64,000 nucleotides of DNA from Streptomyces cinnabarinus (GTDB lineage Bacteria > Actinomycetota > Actinomycetes > Streptomycetales > Streptomycetaceae), in NCBI RefSeq assembly GCF_027270315.1, contig NZ_CP114413.1:6882001-6946000 (forward strand), written 5' to 3'. Made by a program: the position numbers and the translations under genes. Numbering within the stretch: the first letter of the stretch is position 1; each line of letters opens with the position of its first letter. The notes beneath the pieces are model-generated. The model searched no databases. It saw nothing but the letters and a program-made list of their open reading frames with translations, and was not told the DNA's origin. Below, in pieces: positions 15,791 to 24,848 of this stretch.

Positions 15791-15975
15791 CCAACTTAGG
15801 CGAACTGACTTTCTCCGCACGCCCCTTGGGCAGGAAGCGCCCCGCGGACAGTCGATTTTCGGCCACATCGGTTCACATGTCGACGCAGGCGGTCGGAAAC
15901 CCGGCGAGAGCGACATCCGGCGGACGGGGGCACACTGGGAATGTCCTGTCGGTGCTCTCCAGGGGGTGTCGGCCG

Positions 15976-16557
15976 ATGGATGAAGCACGGTCCGAACAGG
16001 TACGGATGTGGCGGTGGCGGCGCAGCCCGCTGAGACGGCGCTGCGATCTCGTCGAGGCCTGGGTGGTGCTCGCCGGATGGGTGCTCGCCCTGGTGGGCGG
16101 GGTGCTGGCGGGCCTGGTCGCGGTCGGCGCGGTGGAGCGGGCCGCCGAGGAGCAGCGCGTCCGGAGCCGGCAGGTGTCGGCGGTGCTGGTGGAGGACACG
16201 GCCGGCAAGACGCCCGCCCGGGTACCGGCCGACTACCGGGTGTGGGCCACGGTGCGCTGGACCGGCCCCGACGGACGGACCCACACCGACGACGCGCGCG
16301 TCCCGCCGAAGATCAAGGCCGGGGCCACGATCCGGGTCTGGACCGACGGCCACGACCAGATCACGGCCGCGCCGCTGAGCGCCGGCGAGACCACCCTGCA
16401 CGCCGTCTCGGGCGGCACGCTGGCCGCCCTGTGCGCCGCCGGGACCGTCCTCGGCACGGTCTGGGTCGTCCGGCAGCTGATGGAGCGCCGACGTCTCGCG
16501 CAGTGGGCCGTGGAATGGGAGCGCATCGACACCCGCAACGGCTGGAAGACCGGCTGA
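15976..16557 (+). CDS. Two-helix membrane protein of the Rv1733c type
   Basis: A 193-residue membrane protein. Basic WRWRRSPLRRRCDLVEAWV precedes a first helix (residues 30-52), an extracytoplasmic domain of about 90 residues follows (RVPADYRVWATVRWTGPDGRTHTDDARVP), and a second helix lies at 135-158 before a cytoplasmic tail. This layout matches the actinobacterial Rv1733c-like family, widespread and without known biochemistry. A purine-rich AGGGGG lies about ten bases before the ATG. It appears to be a single-gene unit. Confidence 0.75.
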   Translation: MDEARSEQVRMWRWRRSPLRRRCDLVEAWVVLAGWVLALVGGVLAGLVAVGAVERAAEEQRVRSRQVSAVLVEDTAGKTPARVPADYRVWATVRWTGPDGRTHTDDARVPPKIKAGATIRVWTDGHDQITAAPLSAGETTLHAVSGGTLAALCAAGTVLGTVWVVRQLMERRRLAQWAVEWERIDTRNGWKTG

Positions 16558-16687
16558 CCTCGACGCCCTCCGCCAACGACCCCGTCCGCGCCGTACCCCC
16601 TGCGCGCCCCATGCGATAGAAAGTCGTCAGAAAACAACGCAAGCGCACGCGGGCTGCGCAGCGTTGTGGCGAGGAGGGGGAACGGGC

Positions 16688-17749
16688 ATGGCGGGGCCGG
16701 ACGGATTCGAGGAGTACCTCACGGGTTACTCCGGCATCCTCGCCGACGCCTCCGCCACCGGCCGCCGGCTCACCCGCGCGGAGCGCGACTCCCGCCGTTC
16801 CCTGGGCGAGCGGGCCGCCGAGGCCGGGCTCGGCCTGCGGGCCCTCGTCGCCGCGCACCTGGCCGAGACCCGCGCCCACTGGCCCACCGGCACCGACGTC
16901 TCGGCGGACGCCGTCCTGGCCGCCGTCGCACAGGCGGTGGACGCCTTCGCCGAGGGGTACGAGCGCGCCCAGCGGGACGCTGTACGGCAGGAGGAGGCCG
17001 CCCGCCGGGAGTTCGTGGACGATCTGCTGTACGGCCGCAGCGACCTCGGTCTGCTGGCGCAGCGCGCGGAGCGGTACGGGCTGCGGCTGTCGCACGCACA
17101 CGCCGTCGCCGTGGCCCGCGGCCGGACCGCCTACGACGACGGCGACCCCGTCCCGCGCGAGGTGGAGCGCGCGCTGATCGGCCGGTTCGGGGACCGCAGC
17201 ATCCTGCTCACCACCAAGGACGGCCGACTGGTCTGCATCGCCCCCGGCGATCAGGCCGAGGTGCTCGCCCACTTCGCCAAGCACGCGCACGCCGCCACCG
17301 ACGGCGGCCAGGTGGCGCTCGGCCGCGCGCACCCCGGCCCGCTCGGCGTCGTCCAGTCCTACGAGGAGGCGCTGAACGCGCTGGACCTCGCTGAGCGCCT
17401 GGAGCTGACGGAGCCGGTGCTGCACGCCTCCGAACTGCTGGTGTACCCCGTGCTCACCCGGGACCGGCAGGCCATGGCCGACCTGGTGGCCACCGTCCTC
17501 GGCCCGCTGCGCCGGGCCCGCGGCGGCGCGCGGCCGCTGTTGGACACGCTCACCGCCTACTTCGACTCCGGCTGTGTGGCCGCGGAGGCGGCCCGCCGGC
17601 TCTCGCTCAGCGTCCGCGCGCTGACCTACCGCCTCGACCGGGTCCGCCAGCTCACCGGCGCCGACCCGGCCGACCCGGTGCAGCGGTACACCCTCCAGAC
17701 CGCGGTGATCGGCGCCCGGCTGCTGGACTGGCCGGCGAAGCCCCTGTGA
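16688..17749 (+). CDS. PucR/CdaR-type transcriptional regulator
   Basis: A 353-residue regulator. The C-terminal 60 residues form the PucR-type helix-turn-helix: LLDTLTAYFDSGCVAAEAARRLSLSVRALTYRLDRV and then PVQRYTLQTAVIGARLL. The middle resembles the GGDEF-like central domain of CdaR proteins, and the N-terminal 120 residues are helical with no recognised ligand domain. GAGGAGGGGG upstream of the ATG is a strong ribosome-binding site. No target operon is adjacent; the neighbour gene is convergent. Confidence 0.87.
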   Translation: MAGPDGFEEYLTGYSGILADASATGRRLTRAERDSRRSLGERAAEAGLGLRALVAAHLAETRAHWPTGTDVSADAVLAAVAQAVDAFAEGYERAQRDAVRQEEAARREFVDDLLYGRSDLGLLAQRAERYGLRLSHAHAVAVARGRTAYDDGDPVPREVERALIGRFGDRSILLTTKDGRLVCIAPGDQAEVLAHFAKHAHAATDGGQVALGRAHPGPLGVVQSYEEALNALDLAERLELTEPVLHASELLVYPVLTRDRQAMADLVATVLGPLRRARGGARPLLDTLTAYFDSGCVAAEAARRLSLSVRALTYRLDRVRQLTGADPADPVQRYTLQTAVIGARLLDWPAKPL

Positions 17750-17755
17750 CCCCGC

Positions 17756-18508
17756 TCAGCGCACCGTGCCGCTAGGGCTGGGGTTCGGCTTGGGCGAGGC
17801 GGTGTTGACGTTGAGGTCCGGCCGGGGCTTGAGGGCGAGGACCGGGGCGCCGGGCTGCGGCGGCGGCGGGGTGAGCTGCTCGTCAGGCAGCTTCGGAGGC
17901 GAGGTCTGCTGGAAGTTGACCTGGTCGTAGTTGACCAGTCCGGTCTTCTCCAGCACCGTGATGTGGTCCAGGACCGTGTCGTTGGTGAGGTCCGCGAGCT
18001 GTCGGACCAGCGTGTTCTGGGTGCTGGCCCGGATGCTGGCCACCGCCGGGAAGATCCGGCCATGGGCGACCCGCATGATGGCGACCGCGGTCGAGTCGAA
18101 CTCCTTGCCGGACTTGGAGTCCACGGTCGCCACGAACTGCTGCTGCTGCGGGCTGGGCTGGTTGGGCAGGGTGATGCCGAGTTCGGGTGCGATCTTGCGG
18201 CACAGCTCGTCGAGGCCCGAGTGGCCGACGACCAGATGCGCGCCCGCCTCCTTCATCGCCGCGGAGTCCGCGCGCTGCAGGGCCATCTCGCCGATCGGGT
18301 ACTCCCACAGTCCGGCCGACCGCACCTTGACCACGAAGTCGCGGTCCGCCTCGGTCAACGGCCCGTAACGGGTGTTGGCGATGATGCGGGACGTGTCGGA
18401 CGAGGTGGTCTCCACTCCGAGCATCGCGGGGTACGCGAGGGCGGAGAGGGTGAGCACCAGGGCGCCGCCGACGAAGACGGTTCCCGCCGTGCTGCGCGAC
18501 AAACGCAT
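17756..18508 (-). CDS. DUF4142 exported protein
   Basis: A 250-residue exported protein. A hydrophobic segment at residues 10-28 is a signal peptide or anchor. The DUF4142 four-helix core follows: DRDFVVKVRSAGLWEYPIGEMALQR, DELCRKIAPELGITLPNQP, FVATVDSKSGKEFDSTAVAIM and AHGRIFPAVASIRASTQN. DUF4142 resembles ferritin-like bundles but its role is unknown. The tail is Pro-rich. CAGGAGG before the ATG at 18508 fixes the start. It is divergent from the metallophore-like operon. Confidence 0.85.
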   Translation of the reverse strand: MRLSRSTAGTVFVGGALVLTLSALAYPAMLGVETTSSDTSRIIANTRYGPLTEADRDFVVKVRSAGLWEYPIGEMALQRADSAAMKEAGAHLVVGHSGLDELCRKIAPELGITLPNQPSPQQQQFVATVDSKSGKEFDSTAVAIMRVAHGRIFPAVASIRASTQNTLVRQLADLTNDTVLDHITVLEKTGLVNYDQVNFQQTSPPKLPDEQLTPPPPQPGAPVLALKPRPDLNVNTASPKPNPSPSGTVR

Positions 18509-18626
18509 CGGACCTCCTGAGGCGAATGGCTCGGACACCAGGAGATACGGGCGTGCTCGCCGAAACAATCATCGGAGCGGGTAAAACTTCCCGACCCTTT
18601 CCGTGGCCTGCGTCACACCCACTAGA

Positions 18627-18647
18627 TGACAATGGGAATCATTATCA
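18627..18647. promoter_or_regulatory. Zur-box-like palindrome upstream of the metallophore-like operon
   Basis: An AT-rich island in very GC-rich DNA: TGACAATG, five bases, CATTATCA. Seven of ten position pairs are symmetric. The inner 15-mer TGGGAATCATTATCA differs at three positions from the actinobacterial Zur motif TGAAAATCATTTTCA as I know it. It sits 48 bases before the chosen start of the ATP-grasp gene. It does not resemble the IdeR/DmdR iron box. Confidence 0.6.
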
Positions 18648-18694
18648 GTTAACGTGTGCGGGCCGCGTTCGTCCGCACTGCGAAAAGGGGAGTT

Positions 18695-19951
18695 GTGGGT
18701 CATCTGCTGGTGGTCGAGAGCTGGGTCGGCTCGATGAGCAGGCTGCTGCCACGCGCGATCCGGGAAGGCGGGCACGAGTTCACGTTCCTCACCCGGGATC
18801 TGCACCACTACCTGCGCTCGGCGCCCGAGGGGACCGCGCACCCGCTGCTCGGCGCCCGTCATGTGATCACCGCCGACACCAACGACACCGAGGCCCTGCT
18901 GCCCGAGGTGGAGCGGCTGCACGGCGTGCTGGGCTTCGACGGGGTGGTCACGTCCTGCGACTACTACCTTCCGACGGCCGCCCGGCTCGCCGGACGGCTG
19001 GGCCTGCCGGGTCCGGGTCCCGAGGCGGTCGGGACCGCCTGCCGCAAGGACGCCACCCGCCGGGTTCTCGCCGCCGCCGGACTGCCGCAGCCGCGCTTCG
19101 CCGTCCACCAGGAGTGGCCCGAACTCGCCCGCGCCGCCCGGGAGATCGGCTACCCGCTGGTCGTCAAGCCGGTCGACCTGTGCGCGGGGATGTATGTGCG
19201 GCGCGTCGACGACGAAGCCCGGCTTGCCGAGGCCGTACGCGCGCTGCACGGATTCCCGGTCAACGCGCGCGGGCAGGAACGGGTGCCCCTGGTCCTCCTC
19301 GAAGAGCTGCTCGACGGCCCCGAGGTCAGCGTCGAGACCGTCTCCCACGGCGGTGCCGTGCGGGTCCTCGGAGTCACCGACAAGAGCATCGGCGGAGCGC
19401 CCGCCTTCATCGAGACCGGCCATATGTTCCCCGCCGCGCTCACCCCCGCCGAATCCGCCACGGTACGGCGGACCGCGGTGGACGCGCTCAAGGCGCTCGG
19501 CCTCACCGACGGGGTCGTCGCGCACACCGAGATCAAGCTGACCTCCGCCGGGCCACGCGTCGTCGAGGTCAACCCCCGGCCCGCCGGCAACCGCATCACC
19601 GAACTGGTCCGCCATGTCACCGGCATCGACCTCGCCGCCGCCTGCGTGGACGTCGCCCTCGGCAACGCCCCCGACCTGCGGCCCGCCGACACGGGACTGC
19701 GCAGCGCCGCCATCGGCTTCCTCGTACCGGAGCGGACGGGCACCCTCGAAGCGCTCGACGGAAGCAGCGTCACCGACGCGGAGGACGTGCTGGAGATCCA
19801 GCTCGCCGAGCCCGGGCACGCCGTGCAGGCCGCAGGCAGCAACAACGAGTACCTCGGCCATGTCATGGCGGGCGATCCCGGCGGGCTCGGCGCGCGGGAC
19901 CGGGTCGAGGGGCTGCTGGCCGGGCTGCGGGCGGAGCTGGTCGTCCGATGA
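18695..19951 (+). CDS. ATP-grasp ligase (L-amino-acid ligase type)
   Basis: A 418-residue ATP-grasp enzyme. The N-terminal Rossmann-like domain ends near residue 105. The ATP lysine is in YPLVVKPVDLCAGMYV, the hinge is VLLEELLDGPEVSVETV, and the metal ligands lie in HTEIKLTSAGPRVVEVNPRPAGNRI. Such enzymes join a carboxylate to an amine through an acyl-phosphate, forming peptide-like bonds without an NRPS. I chose GTG 18695, with AGGGGA upstream, over GTG 18656. It is the first gene of a ten-gene coupled operon behind a Zur-like box and would couple the building blocks of the proposed chelator. Confidence 0.87.
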   Translation: MGHLLVVESWVGSMSRLLPRAIREGGHEFTFLTRDLHHYLRSAPEGTAHPLLGARHVITADTNDTEALLPEVERLHGVLGFDGVVTSCDYYLPTAARLAGRLGLPGPGPEAVGTACRKDATRRVLAAAGLPQPRFAVHQEWPELARAAREIGYPLVVKPVDLCAGMYVRRVDDEARLAEAVRALHGFPVNARGQERVPLVLLEELLDGPEVSVETVSHGGAVRVLGVTDKSIGGAPAFIETGHMFPAALTPAESATVRRTAVDALKALGLTDGVVAHTEIKLTSAGPRVVEVNPRPAGNRITELVRHVTGIDLAAACVDVALGNAPDLRPADTGLRSAAIGFLVPERTGTLEALDGSSVTDAEDVLEIQLAEPGHAVQAAGSNNEYLGHVMAGDPGGLGARDRVEGLLAGLRAELVVR

Positions 19952-20760
19952 CCTCGTACGCCCAACTCCTCGACCAGGTCCGGGCGGGCGCCCTCGGGCC
20001 CGATCCGGGCGCCCTGCGGATCGCCGTCGCCTTCACCACCCGGCAGGCCGTACGGCACGACGGGCGGGGTACCGGCTACCGCAACGAGGTGCTCAGCCTG
20101 CGCCTCGCCGAGGCCGTCGGCTCCTGTTCCGTCGAACCCGGTGCGCTGTCCGACAGCGCGCTCGACGACTGTGCCGGCGCGGATGTCGCCCGGCTGCTGG
20201 AGCATCCGCTGGAGCCGGTGCGGGTGGCCGCGCTCGACGCCTACCTGATGCACACCGCCCCGCACACCCGGGCGAGCGGCGCCGAGAGCGTCCCGCTGCC
20301 GACCGGCTCGTCGCTGGTGAAGTCCCGGGCCCGCGCACGGGCCGTCGTCGAGCTGCTCGACCTGCCCGCCGGAGCCACGGTGCTCGTCGTCGGCGTAGTC
20401 AACTCGCTGCTGGAGGAGCTGCGTTCACGCGGCCTCGGCTATGTCCCGTGCGATCTGAAGGGCGGTGCGACCGAGTGGGGGGAGCCGGTCACGCGGGACG
20501 CGCTCGGCGCCGCCGACGCCTGTGACGCGCTGTTGGTCTCCGGGATGACACTGGGCAACGGCACCTTCGAACCGCTGCGAGAACACGCGCTGCGGCACGG
20601 CAAGAAGCTGGTGATGTTCGCGCAGACCGGCAGCGCGGTGCTGCCCCGGTTCCTCGGGCACGGGGTGAGCGCGGTGTGCGCGGAGCCCTACCCCTTCTTC
20701 TGGCTCGACGGCGGACCCGGCGTGGTCCACCGGTACCGCGGTGACGGAGGCCGACGATGA
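19948..20760 (+). CDS. DUF364/DUF4213-type putative heavy-metal chelation protein
   Basis: A 270-residue protein that fits the DUF4213-DUF364 pair. The N-terminal half (to about 120) matches the enolase-N-like part, and the second half is Rossmann-like: GATVLVVGVVNSLLEELRSRGLGYVPCDLKGG, then DALLVSGMTLGNGTFEPL and KKLVMFAQTGSAVLPRFL. A solved DUF364 structure led others to propose a role in heavy-metal chelation. Here it is coupled by four-base overlaps between an ATP-grasp ligase and a PLP enzyme behind a Zur-like box. It may bind metal or chelator in the cytoplasm, or catalyse a step of its synthesis. Confidence 0.7.
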   Translation: MTSYAQLLDQVRAGALGPDPGALRIAVAFTTRQAVRHDGRGTGYRNEVLSLRLAEAVGSCSVEPGALSDSALDDCAGADVARLLEHPLEPVRVAALDAYLMHTAPHTRASGAESVPLPTGSSLVKSRARARAVVELLDLPAGATVLVVGVVNSLLEELRSRGLGYVPCDLKGGATEWGEPVTRDALGAADACDALLVSGMTLGNGTFEPLREHALRHGKKLVMFAQTGSAVLPRFLGHGVSAVCAEPYPFFWLDGGPGVVHRYRGDGGRR

Positions 20761-21827
20761 CCGCGACCGCCGTACGAACCACCGCGCGACGGGAGTTGCT
20801 CGACCTGGTCGGCCGTACGCCCGTCGTCCGGATCACCACCGGGCTGCCCGGCGCGCACCCCGGGTTCTGGGCCAAGCTGGAAGGGCTCGCCGCGGGCGGC
20901 ATGAAGGCACGGGCCGCCGTGTCGATGCTGCTCGGCGCCCGGGACCGCGGCGAACTGGCGCCCGGCGCACCGGTGGTGGAGTCCACCTCCGGCACCCTCG
21001 GCATCGGGCTCGCCTTCGCCGGGCAGGCGCTCGGGCATCCCATCGTGCTGGTCGGCGACAGCGAACTGGAGCCGTCCATGCGGCAGTTGCTGCGCGCCCA
21101 CGGCGTCCGCCTGGAACTCGCCGACCGCCCCGCCGCGCAGGGCGGCTGGCAGGCCGCACGGCTCGCCCGGCTGCGCGAACTGCTCGCCGAACTCCCCGGC
21201 GCCTACTGGCCGGACCAGTACAACAACCCGGACAACACCGCCGGATATGCCTCCCTCGCCGCCGAACTCGGCACCCAGTTGGACCACTTGGACATCCTGG
21301 TGTGCAGCGTCGGCACCGGAGGCCACAGCGCGGGCCTGATCGGCCCCCTGCGCCGCCACTGGCCCCACCTCAGGCTCATCGGCGTCGACGCCACCGGCTC
21401 CACCATCTTCGGCCAGCCCGCCGCACCCCGGCTGATGCGTGGCCTCGGCAGCAGCATCCATCCGCGCAACGTCGCCTACGACGCTTTCGACGAGGTGCAC
21501 TGGGTCGGGCCCGCCGAGGCCGTCGACAGCTGCCGACGGCTCGCCCGCGGAAGCTTCGTCAGCGGCGGCTGGAGCACCGGCGCCGCCGCCCGGGTCGCCG
21601 CCTGGGCCGCCCGGGTCCACCCCGGCGCGGTCGTCGCCACCGTCTTCCCCGACGGCCCGCACCGCTACCTCGGCACCGTCTACGACGACGGCTTCGCCCT
21701 CGCCCACGGACTCGACCCGGCCGATGCGGCCACCCGGCCCGTGGAGATACCCCACCCGTACGCGGCCGAGGCCACCGGCTGGGCGCGCTGCACCCGGGTC
21801 GTCGATCCCCTGAAAGGCATGCGGTGA
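20757..21827 (+). CDS. Cysteine-synthase-like PLP enzyme (fold type II)
   Basis: A 356-residue beta-family PLP enzyme. The PLP lysine is in AAGGMKARAAV, where cysteine synthases have S-V-K-D-R, so the Asp is Ala. The substrate loop is STSGTLG and the phosphate loop GTGGHSAG. Relatives such as SbnA make 2,3-diaminopropionate-type amino acids by beta-replacement on activated serine. The altered loops argue against simple cysteine synthesis. In this operon it would supply an unusual amino acid, or join two amino acids through nitrogen, to build a metal-binding backbone. That role is inference. Confidence 0.85.
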   Translation: MTATAVRTTARRELLDLVGRTPVVRITTGLPGAHPGFWAKLEGLAAGGMKARAAVSMLLGARDRGELAPGAPVVESTSGTLGIGLAFAGQALGHPIVLVGDSELEPSMRQLLRAHGVRLELADRPAAQGGWQAARLARLRELLAELPGAYWPDQYNNPDNTAGYASLAAELGTQLDHLDILVCSVGTGGHSAGLIGPLRRHWPHLRLIGVDATGSTIFGQPAAPRLMRGLGSSIHPRNVAYDAFDEVHWVGPAEAVDSCRRLARGSFVSGGWSTGAAARVAAWAARVHPGAVVATVFPDGPHRYLGTVYDDGFALAHGLDPADAATRPVEIPHPYAAEATGWARCTRVVDPLKGMR

Positions 21828-22864
21828 AGTCCCGCCTGCGCACCGTACGGCTCCGCCTCGCCGAGCCGTTGCGCATATCCCGTTCCACCATGGCCGCCCG
21901 CGACGCCGTATGGCTGACCGTCGAGCACGAGGGCCTGTCCGGCCACGGCGAGGCCGTCAGCAGCGTGTACTACGCCCTCGACGCCGACACGCTGCGACGG
22001 CTGCTCGGGGACGTCGAATGGAGCCGCTTCGCCGACCCGGAGAGTGCTTTGGAGGCGCTGCGGGAAGGGGAGGTGACGCCCGCCGGTACACCCGCGGCCG
22101 TCACCGCCGCCGTGGAGTCCGCGCTGCTGGACCTGGTCGGCAAGCGCGCCGGGGTCCCCGTCCACCGCCTCCTCGGCACCTCGGCGACCCCCGTCGCCGC
22201 CACCGCGCGGACCATCGGCATCACCGGGCCCCTGCGCGCCGCCGCCGAGGCCCGCCGACTCGCCGCCGGCGGCTTCGAGATCATCAAGGCTAAGGCGGGC
22301 GCCGCCGACCCCGAGGACGACATCGAGCGCGTCCGGGTCATCCGCGACGCGGCACCTGGCGTCCGGCTGCTCCTCGACCCCAACGGCGCCTGGACCCCGG
22401 CCCAGGCCGCCGCGCTGCTCCCGCGCTACGCCGACCTCGGCGTGGAAGCCGTGGAACAGCCCCTCGCCCCCGGCGACCCCGAGGCGCTGGGCGCCCTCGC
22501 CGAGAAGTCGCCGCTGCCCGTCATCGCTGACGAGGACGCCGTCACCCCGGCCGACGCCCGCCGCCTCGCCGGGCGGGTGCACGGCGTCAACGTCAAGCTT
22601 GCCAAGTGCGGCGGCGTCCACGCGGCCCTGCGGATCGCCGACGCTCTCGAAGGCAGCGGTACGGAACTGATGCTCGGCTGCCTCACCGCCAGCAGCCTCG
22701 GACTCGCGCCCGCCGTCCACCTCGCCGACCGCGCCCGCTGGACCGACCTCGACGGCCATCTACTGCTCGCCCACGACCCGTGGACCGGCATCGGGGGCGG
22801 CGACGGTTTCGTCCGCGCGAGCGAGCGACCGGGGCTGGGGGTGACCTGTGCGGACCTGGCATGA
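21824..22864 (+). CDS. Enolase-superfamily dipeptide epimerase-like enzyme
   Basis: A 346-residue enzyme of the muconate-lactonising/dipeptide-epimerase subgroup. The acid/base pair is in IIKAKAG (K-x-K) and VNVKLAKCGG (Lys). The magnesium ligands are in LLLDPNGAW (Asp), AVEQPL (Glu) and VIADEDAV (Asp). All catalytic positions of Ala-Glu-type epimerases are visible. It would invert an alpha-carbon in a dipeptide-like product, which fits the ATP-grasp ligase upstream. It is coupled by four bases to the PLP enzyme and overlaps the exporter gene by 17 bases. Confidence 0.88.
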   Translation: MKSRLRTVRLRLAEPLRISRSTMAARDAVWLTVEHEGLSGHGEAVSSVYYALDADTLRRLLGDVEWSRFADPESALEALREGEVTPAGTPAAVTAAVESALLDLVGKRAGVPVHRLLGTSATPVAATARTIGITGPLRAAAEARRLAAGGFEIIKAKAGAADPEDDIERVRVIRDAAPGVRLLLDPNGAWTPAQAAALLPRYADLGVEAVEQPLAPGDPEALGALAEKSPLPVIADEDAVTPADARRLAGRVHGVNVKLAKCGGVHAALRIADALEGSGTELMLGCLTASSLGLAPAVHLADRARWTDLDGHLLLAHDPWTGIGGGDGFVRASERPGLGVTCADLA

Positions 22865-24044
22865 GATCCGCCGGTTCCCGTTCGCCGTACGCCTGTTGCT
22901 CGTCAACCAGCTCGGCGTCAACACCGGCTTCTACCTCCTCGTCCCCTATCTCGCCACCCACCTCACCGACGACCTGGGCCTGTCGGCGGCTGTCGTCGGG
23001 GTGGTCCTCGGAGTGCGCAACCTCAGTCAGCAGGGGCTGTTCGTCATCGGCGGCTCGGCCTCCGACCGGCTCGGCGCGCGGGGCGTCATCATCGCCGGAT
23101 GCGCCCTGCGAACCGTCGGGTTCGGCCTGTTCGCGCTCGGTGGCTCGCTCGCCGTGCTGCTCGCCGCGTCCGTGCTCAGCGGACTGGCGGGGGCGCTGTT
23201 CAACCCGGCCGTCCGGTCGTATCTCGCCCAGGAGGCGGGGGAGCGCAGGGCGGAGGCGTTCGCGCTGTTCAACGTGTTCGCCACGACCGGCGCGCTGATC
23301 GGGCCGCTGCTGGGCAGCGCCCTGCTCCTCGTCGACTTCCGGACCTCCGCGCTGACCGCCGCCGGGATCTTCGCGGTGCTCACCGTGGCGCAGGCCCTGG
23401 TGCTGCCCGCGCGGAAGACCGAGCCGACCGGCGGCGGAGTGCGCGGCGACTGGGGTGAGGTCCTCGGCAACCGGGACTTCCTGGCCTTCGCGCTGGCCAT
23501 GGTCGGCATGTTCACCCTGGAGAACCAGCTGTACCTGCTGCTCCCCGAGCGCGCCCGGCAGGCCACCGGCTGGGACGGGGCCGCGGGCCTGGTCTTCCTC
23601 GTCGGGACCATCGCCACCCTCGCCCTTCAGCTGCGGATCACTCACGGCCTCAAGTCCCGTGGTTACAGCTCCCGTTGGATAGCGGCAGGGCTGGCCGTGA
23701 TGGGACTGGCCTTCCTGCCGCCCCTGATCGACAGCCCGGTCACCGTCCTGTTCGGCACCCTGCTGCTCCACCTCGGCCTCATGATCGCCTCCCCGCTCGT
23801 CATGGGACTCATCCCCCGCTTCGGCCGCCCCGAGCTGACCGGCACCTACTTCGGCGTCTTCTACGCCGTCTCCGGCATCGCGGCCGCGGCGGGCAGCGCC
23901 GGCATCGGCTGGGCCATGGACAGCGGCGGGCAACTGCCCTGGATCTGCTGTGCCGTCGTCGGTCTCGCCTCGGCCGCCGGGGTGGCCCGGCTGCACCGGC
24001 GCGGGGCGCTGCCGCGGGCTGCCGTGGAGCGGAGCCTCGTATGA
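22848..24044 (+). CDS. MFS exporter (candidate metallophore exporter)
   Basis: A 398-residue MFS protein with about twelve helices and an A-motif-like GGSASDRLGARGVIIAG near residue 65. The GTG at 22848 lies inside the epimerase gene behind a G-rich site. Its place between biosynthetic genes and an ABC importer mirrors the CntE exporter in the staphylopine locus, so export of the apo-chelator is the obvious hypothesis. Substrate specificity cannot be read from sequence. Confidence 0.85.
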   Translation: MRTWHEIRRFPFAVRLLLVNQLGVNTGFYLLVPYLATHLTDDLGLSAAVVGVVLGVRNLSQQGLFVIGGSASDRLGARGVIIAGCALRTVGFGLFALGGSLAVLLAASVLSGLAGALFNPAVRSYLAQEAGERRAEAFALFNVFATTGALIGPLLGSALLLVDFRTSALTAAGIFAVLTVAQALVLPARKTEPTGGGVRGDWGEVLGNRDFLAFALAMVGMFTLENQLYLLLPERARQATGWDGAAGLVFLVGTIATLALQLRITHGLKSRGYSSRWIAAGLAVMGLAFLPPLIDSPVTVLFGTLLLHLGLMIASPLVMGLIPRFGRPELTGTYFGVFYAVSGIAAAAGSAGIGWAMDSGGQLPWICCAVVGLASAAGVARLHRRGALPRAAVERSLV

Positions 24045-24829
24045 CCGGCCGCAACCTGCTCACCGACCAACCGGCCCTGTACGAGGCCCGCTTTCCCGAC
24101 CCCGAGCGGCTTGCCGGGCGCTGGGCCGAGGACTGCCTGCGCCGCCACGGCGCCGGGCCGCGTGTCCTGGACATGGGCTGCGGCACCGGCCGGGACGCCG
24201 CCCACCTCAGTGCCGCGGGCCGCACCGTCACCGGCGCCGACCGCTCCGAGACCATGCTCGCGCACGCCCGAAGCCGTCACCCCGGGCCCACGTACCTCCG
24301 GGCCGATCTGCACGGCTTCGACTTCGGCCGGGCCGCCCACGACGCCGTTGTCTGCCTGGACAGCGCCCTGCTGTACTGCCACACCAACGCCCAGCTCGAC
24401 GGCTTCCTCGCCTCCTGCCGCCGGACCCTGACCCGGGGCGGGCTGCTGGTCGCGGAGCTGCGCAACGGGGCGTACTTCCTGGGCCGCGCCGACCTGCTCG
24501 ACCGGCCCGCCGAAACCGCCTTCGCCCTGGAGGGCACCGAGTACCGGTCCACGACCACCCTGTCCGTCGACCGCACCGCCCAACTCCTGTGCCGTACCCG
24601 CGTATGGACCACCGACGACGGGGCGCGACCCGTCGAACAGCACTCCGCCTGGCGGCTGCTGTTCCCGCAGGAGCTACGGCACTTCCTCGCCGCGCACGGC
24701 TTCGAGGTGCTCGAACTCCACGACGGGCCCGGCCCGCGTACCGAACCCCCTTGGCGGGACGGCCAGTTGCCCGGCGTCTCGGCCGACGCCGACCGGCTCC
24801 ATCTCGTCGCCCGCCTTCGCACCGCCTAG
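24041..24829 (+). CDS. Class I SAM-dependent methyltransferase
   Basis: A 262-residue methyltransferase. The SAM loop is VLDMGCGTGRDAAHL near residue 44, motif II gives TGADRSETML, and motif post I is DAVVCLDSALLYC. A beta-rich C-terminal half suits small-molecule substrates. N-methylation of an amino-acid product is plausible. The ATG overlaps the exporter stop. The binding-protein gene follows after 19 bases, so it is still in the operon. Confidence 0.86.
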   Translation: MTGRNLLTDQPALYEARFPDPERLAGRWAEDCLRRHGAGPRVLDMGCGTGRDAAHLSAAGRTVTGADRSETMLAHARSRHPGPTYLRADLHGFDFGRAAHDAVVCLDSALLYCHTNAQLDGFLASCRRTLTRGGLLVAELRNGAYFLGRADLLDRPAETAFALEGTEYRSTTTLSVDRTAQLLCRTRVWTTDDGARPVEQHSAWRLLFPQELRHFLAAHGFEVLELHDGPGPRTEPPWRDGQLPGVSADADRLHLVARLRTA

Positions 24830-24848
24830 ACACCCCGAGGACAGACAC

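Noticed and set aside
18627..18647. IdeR/DmdR iron box
   Set aside because: Does not fit the TTAGGTTAGGCTAACCTAA pattern; the ATG-N-CAT arrangement fits Zur better.
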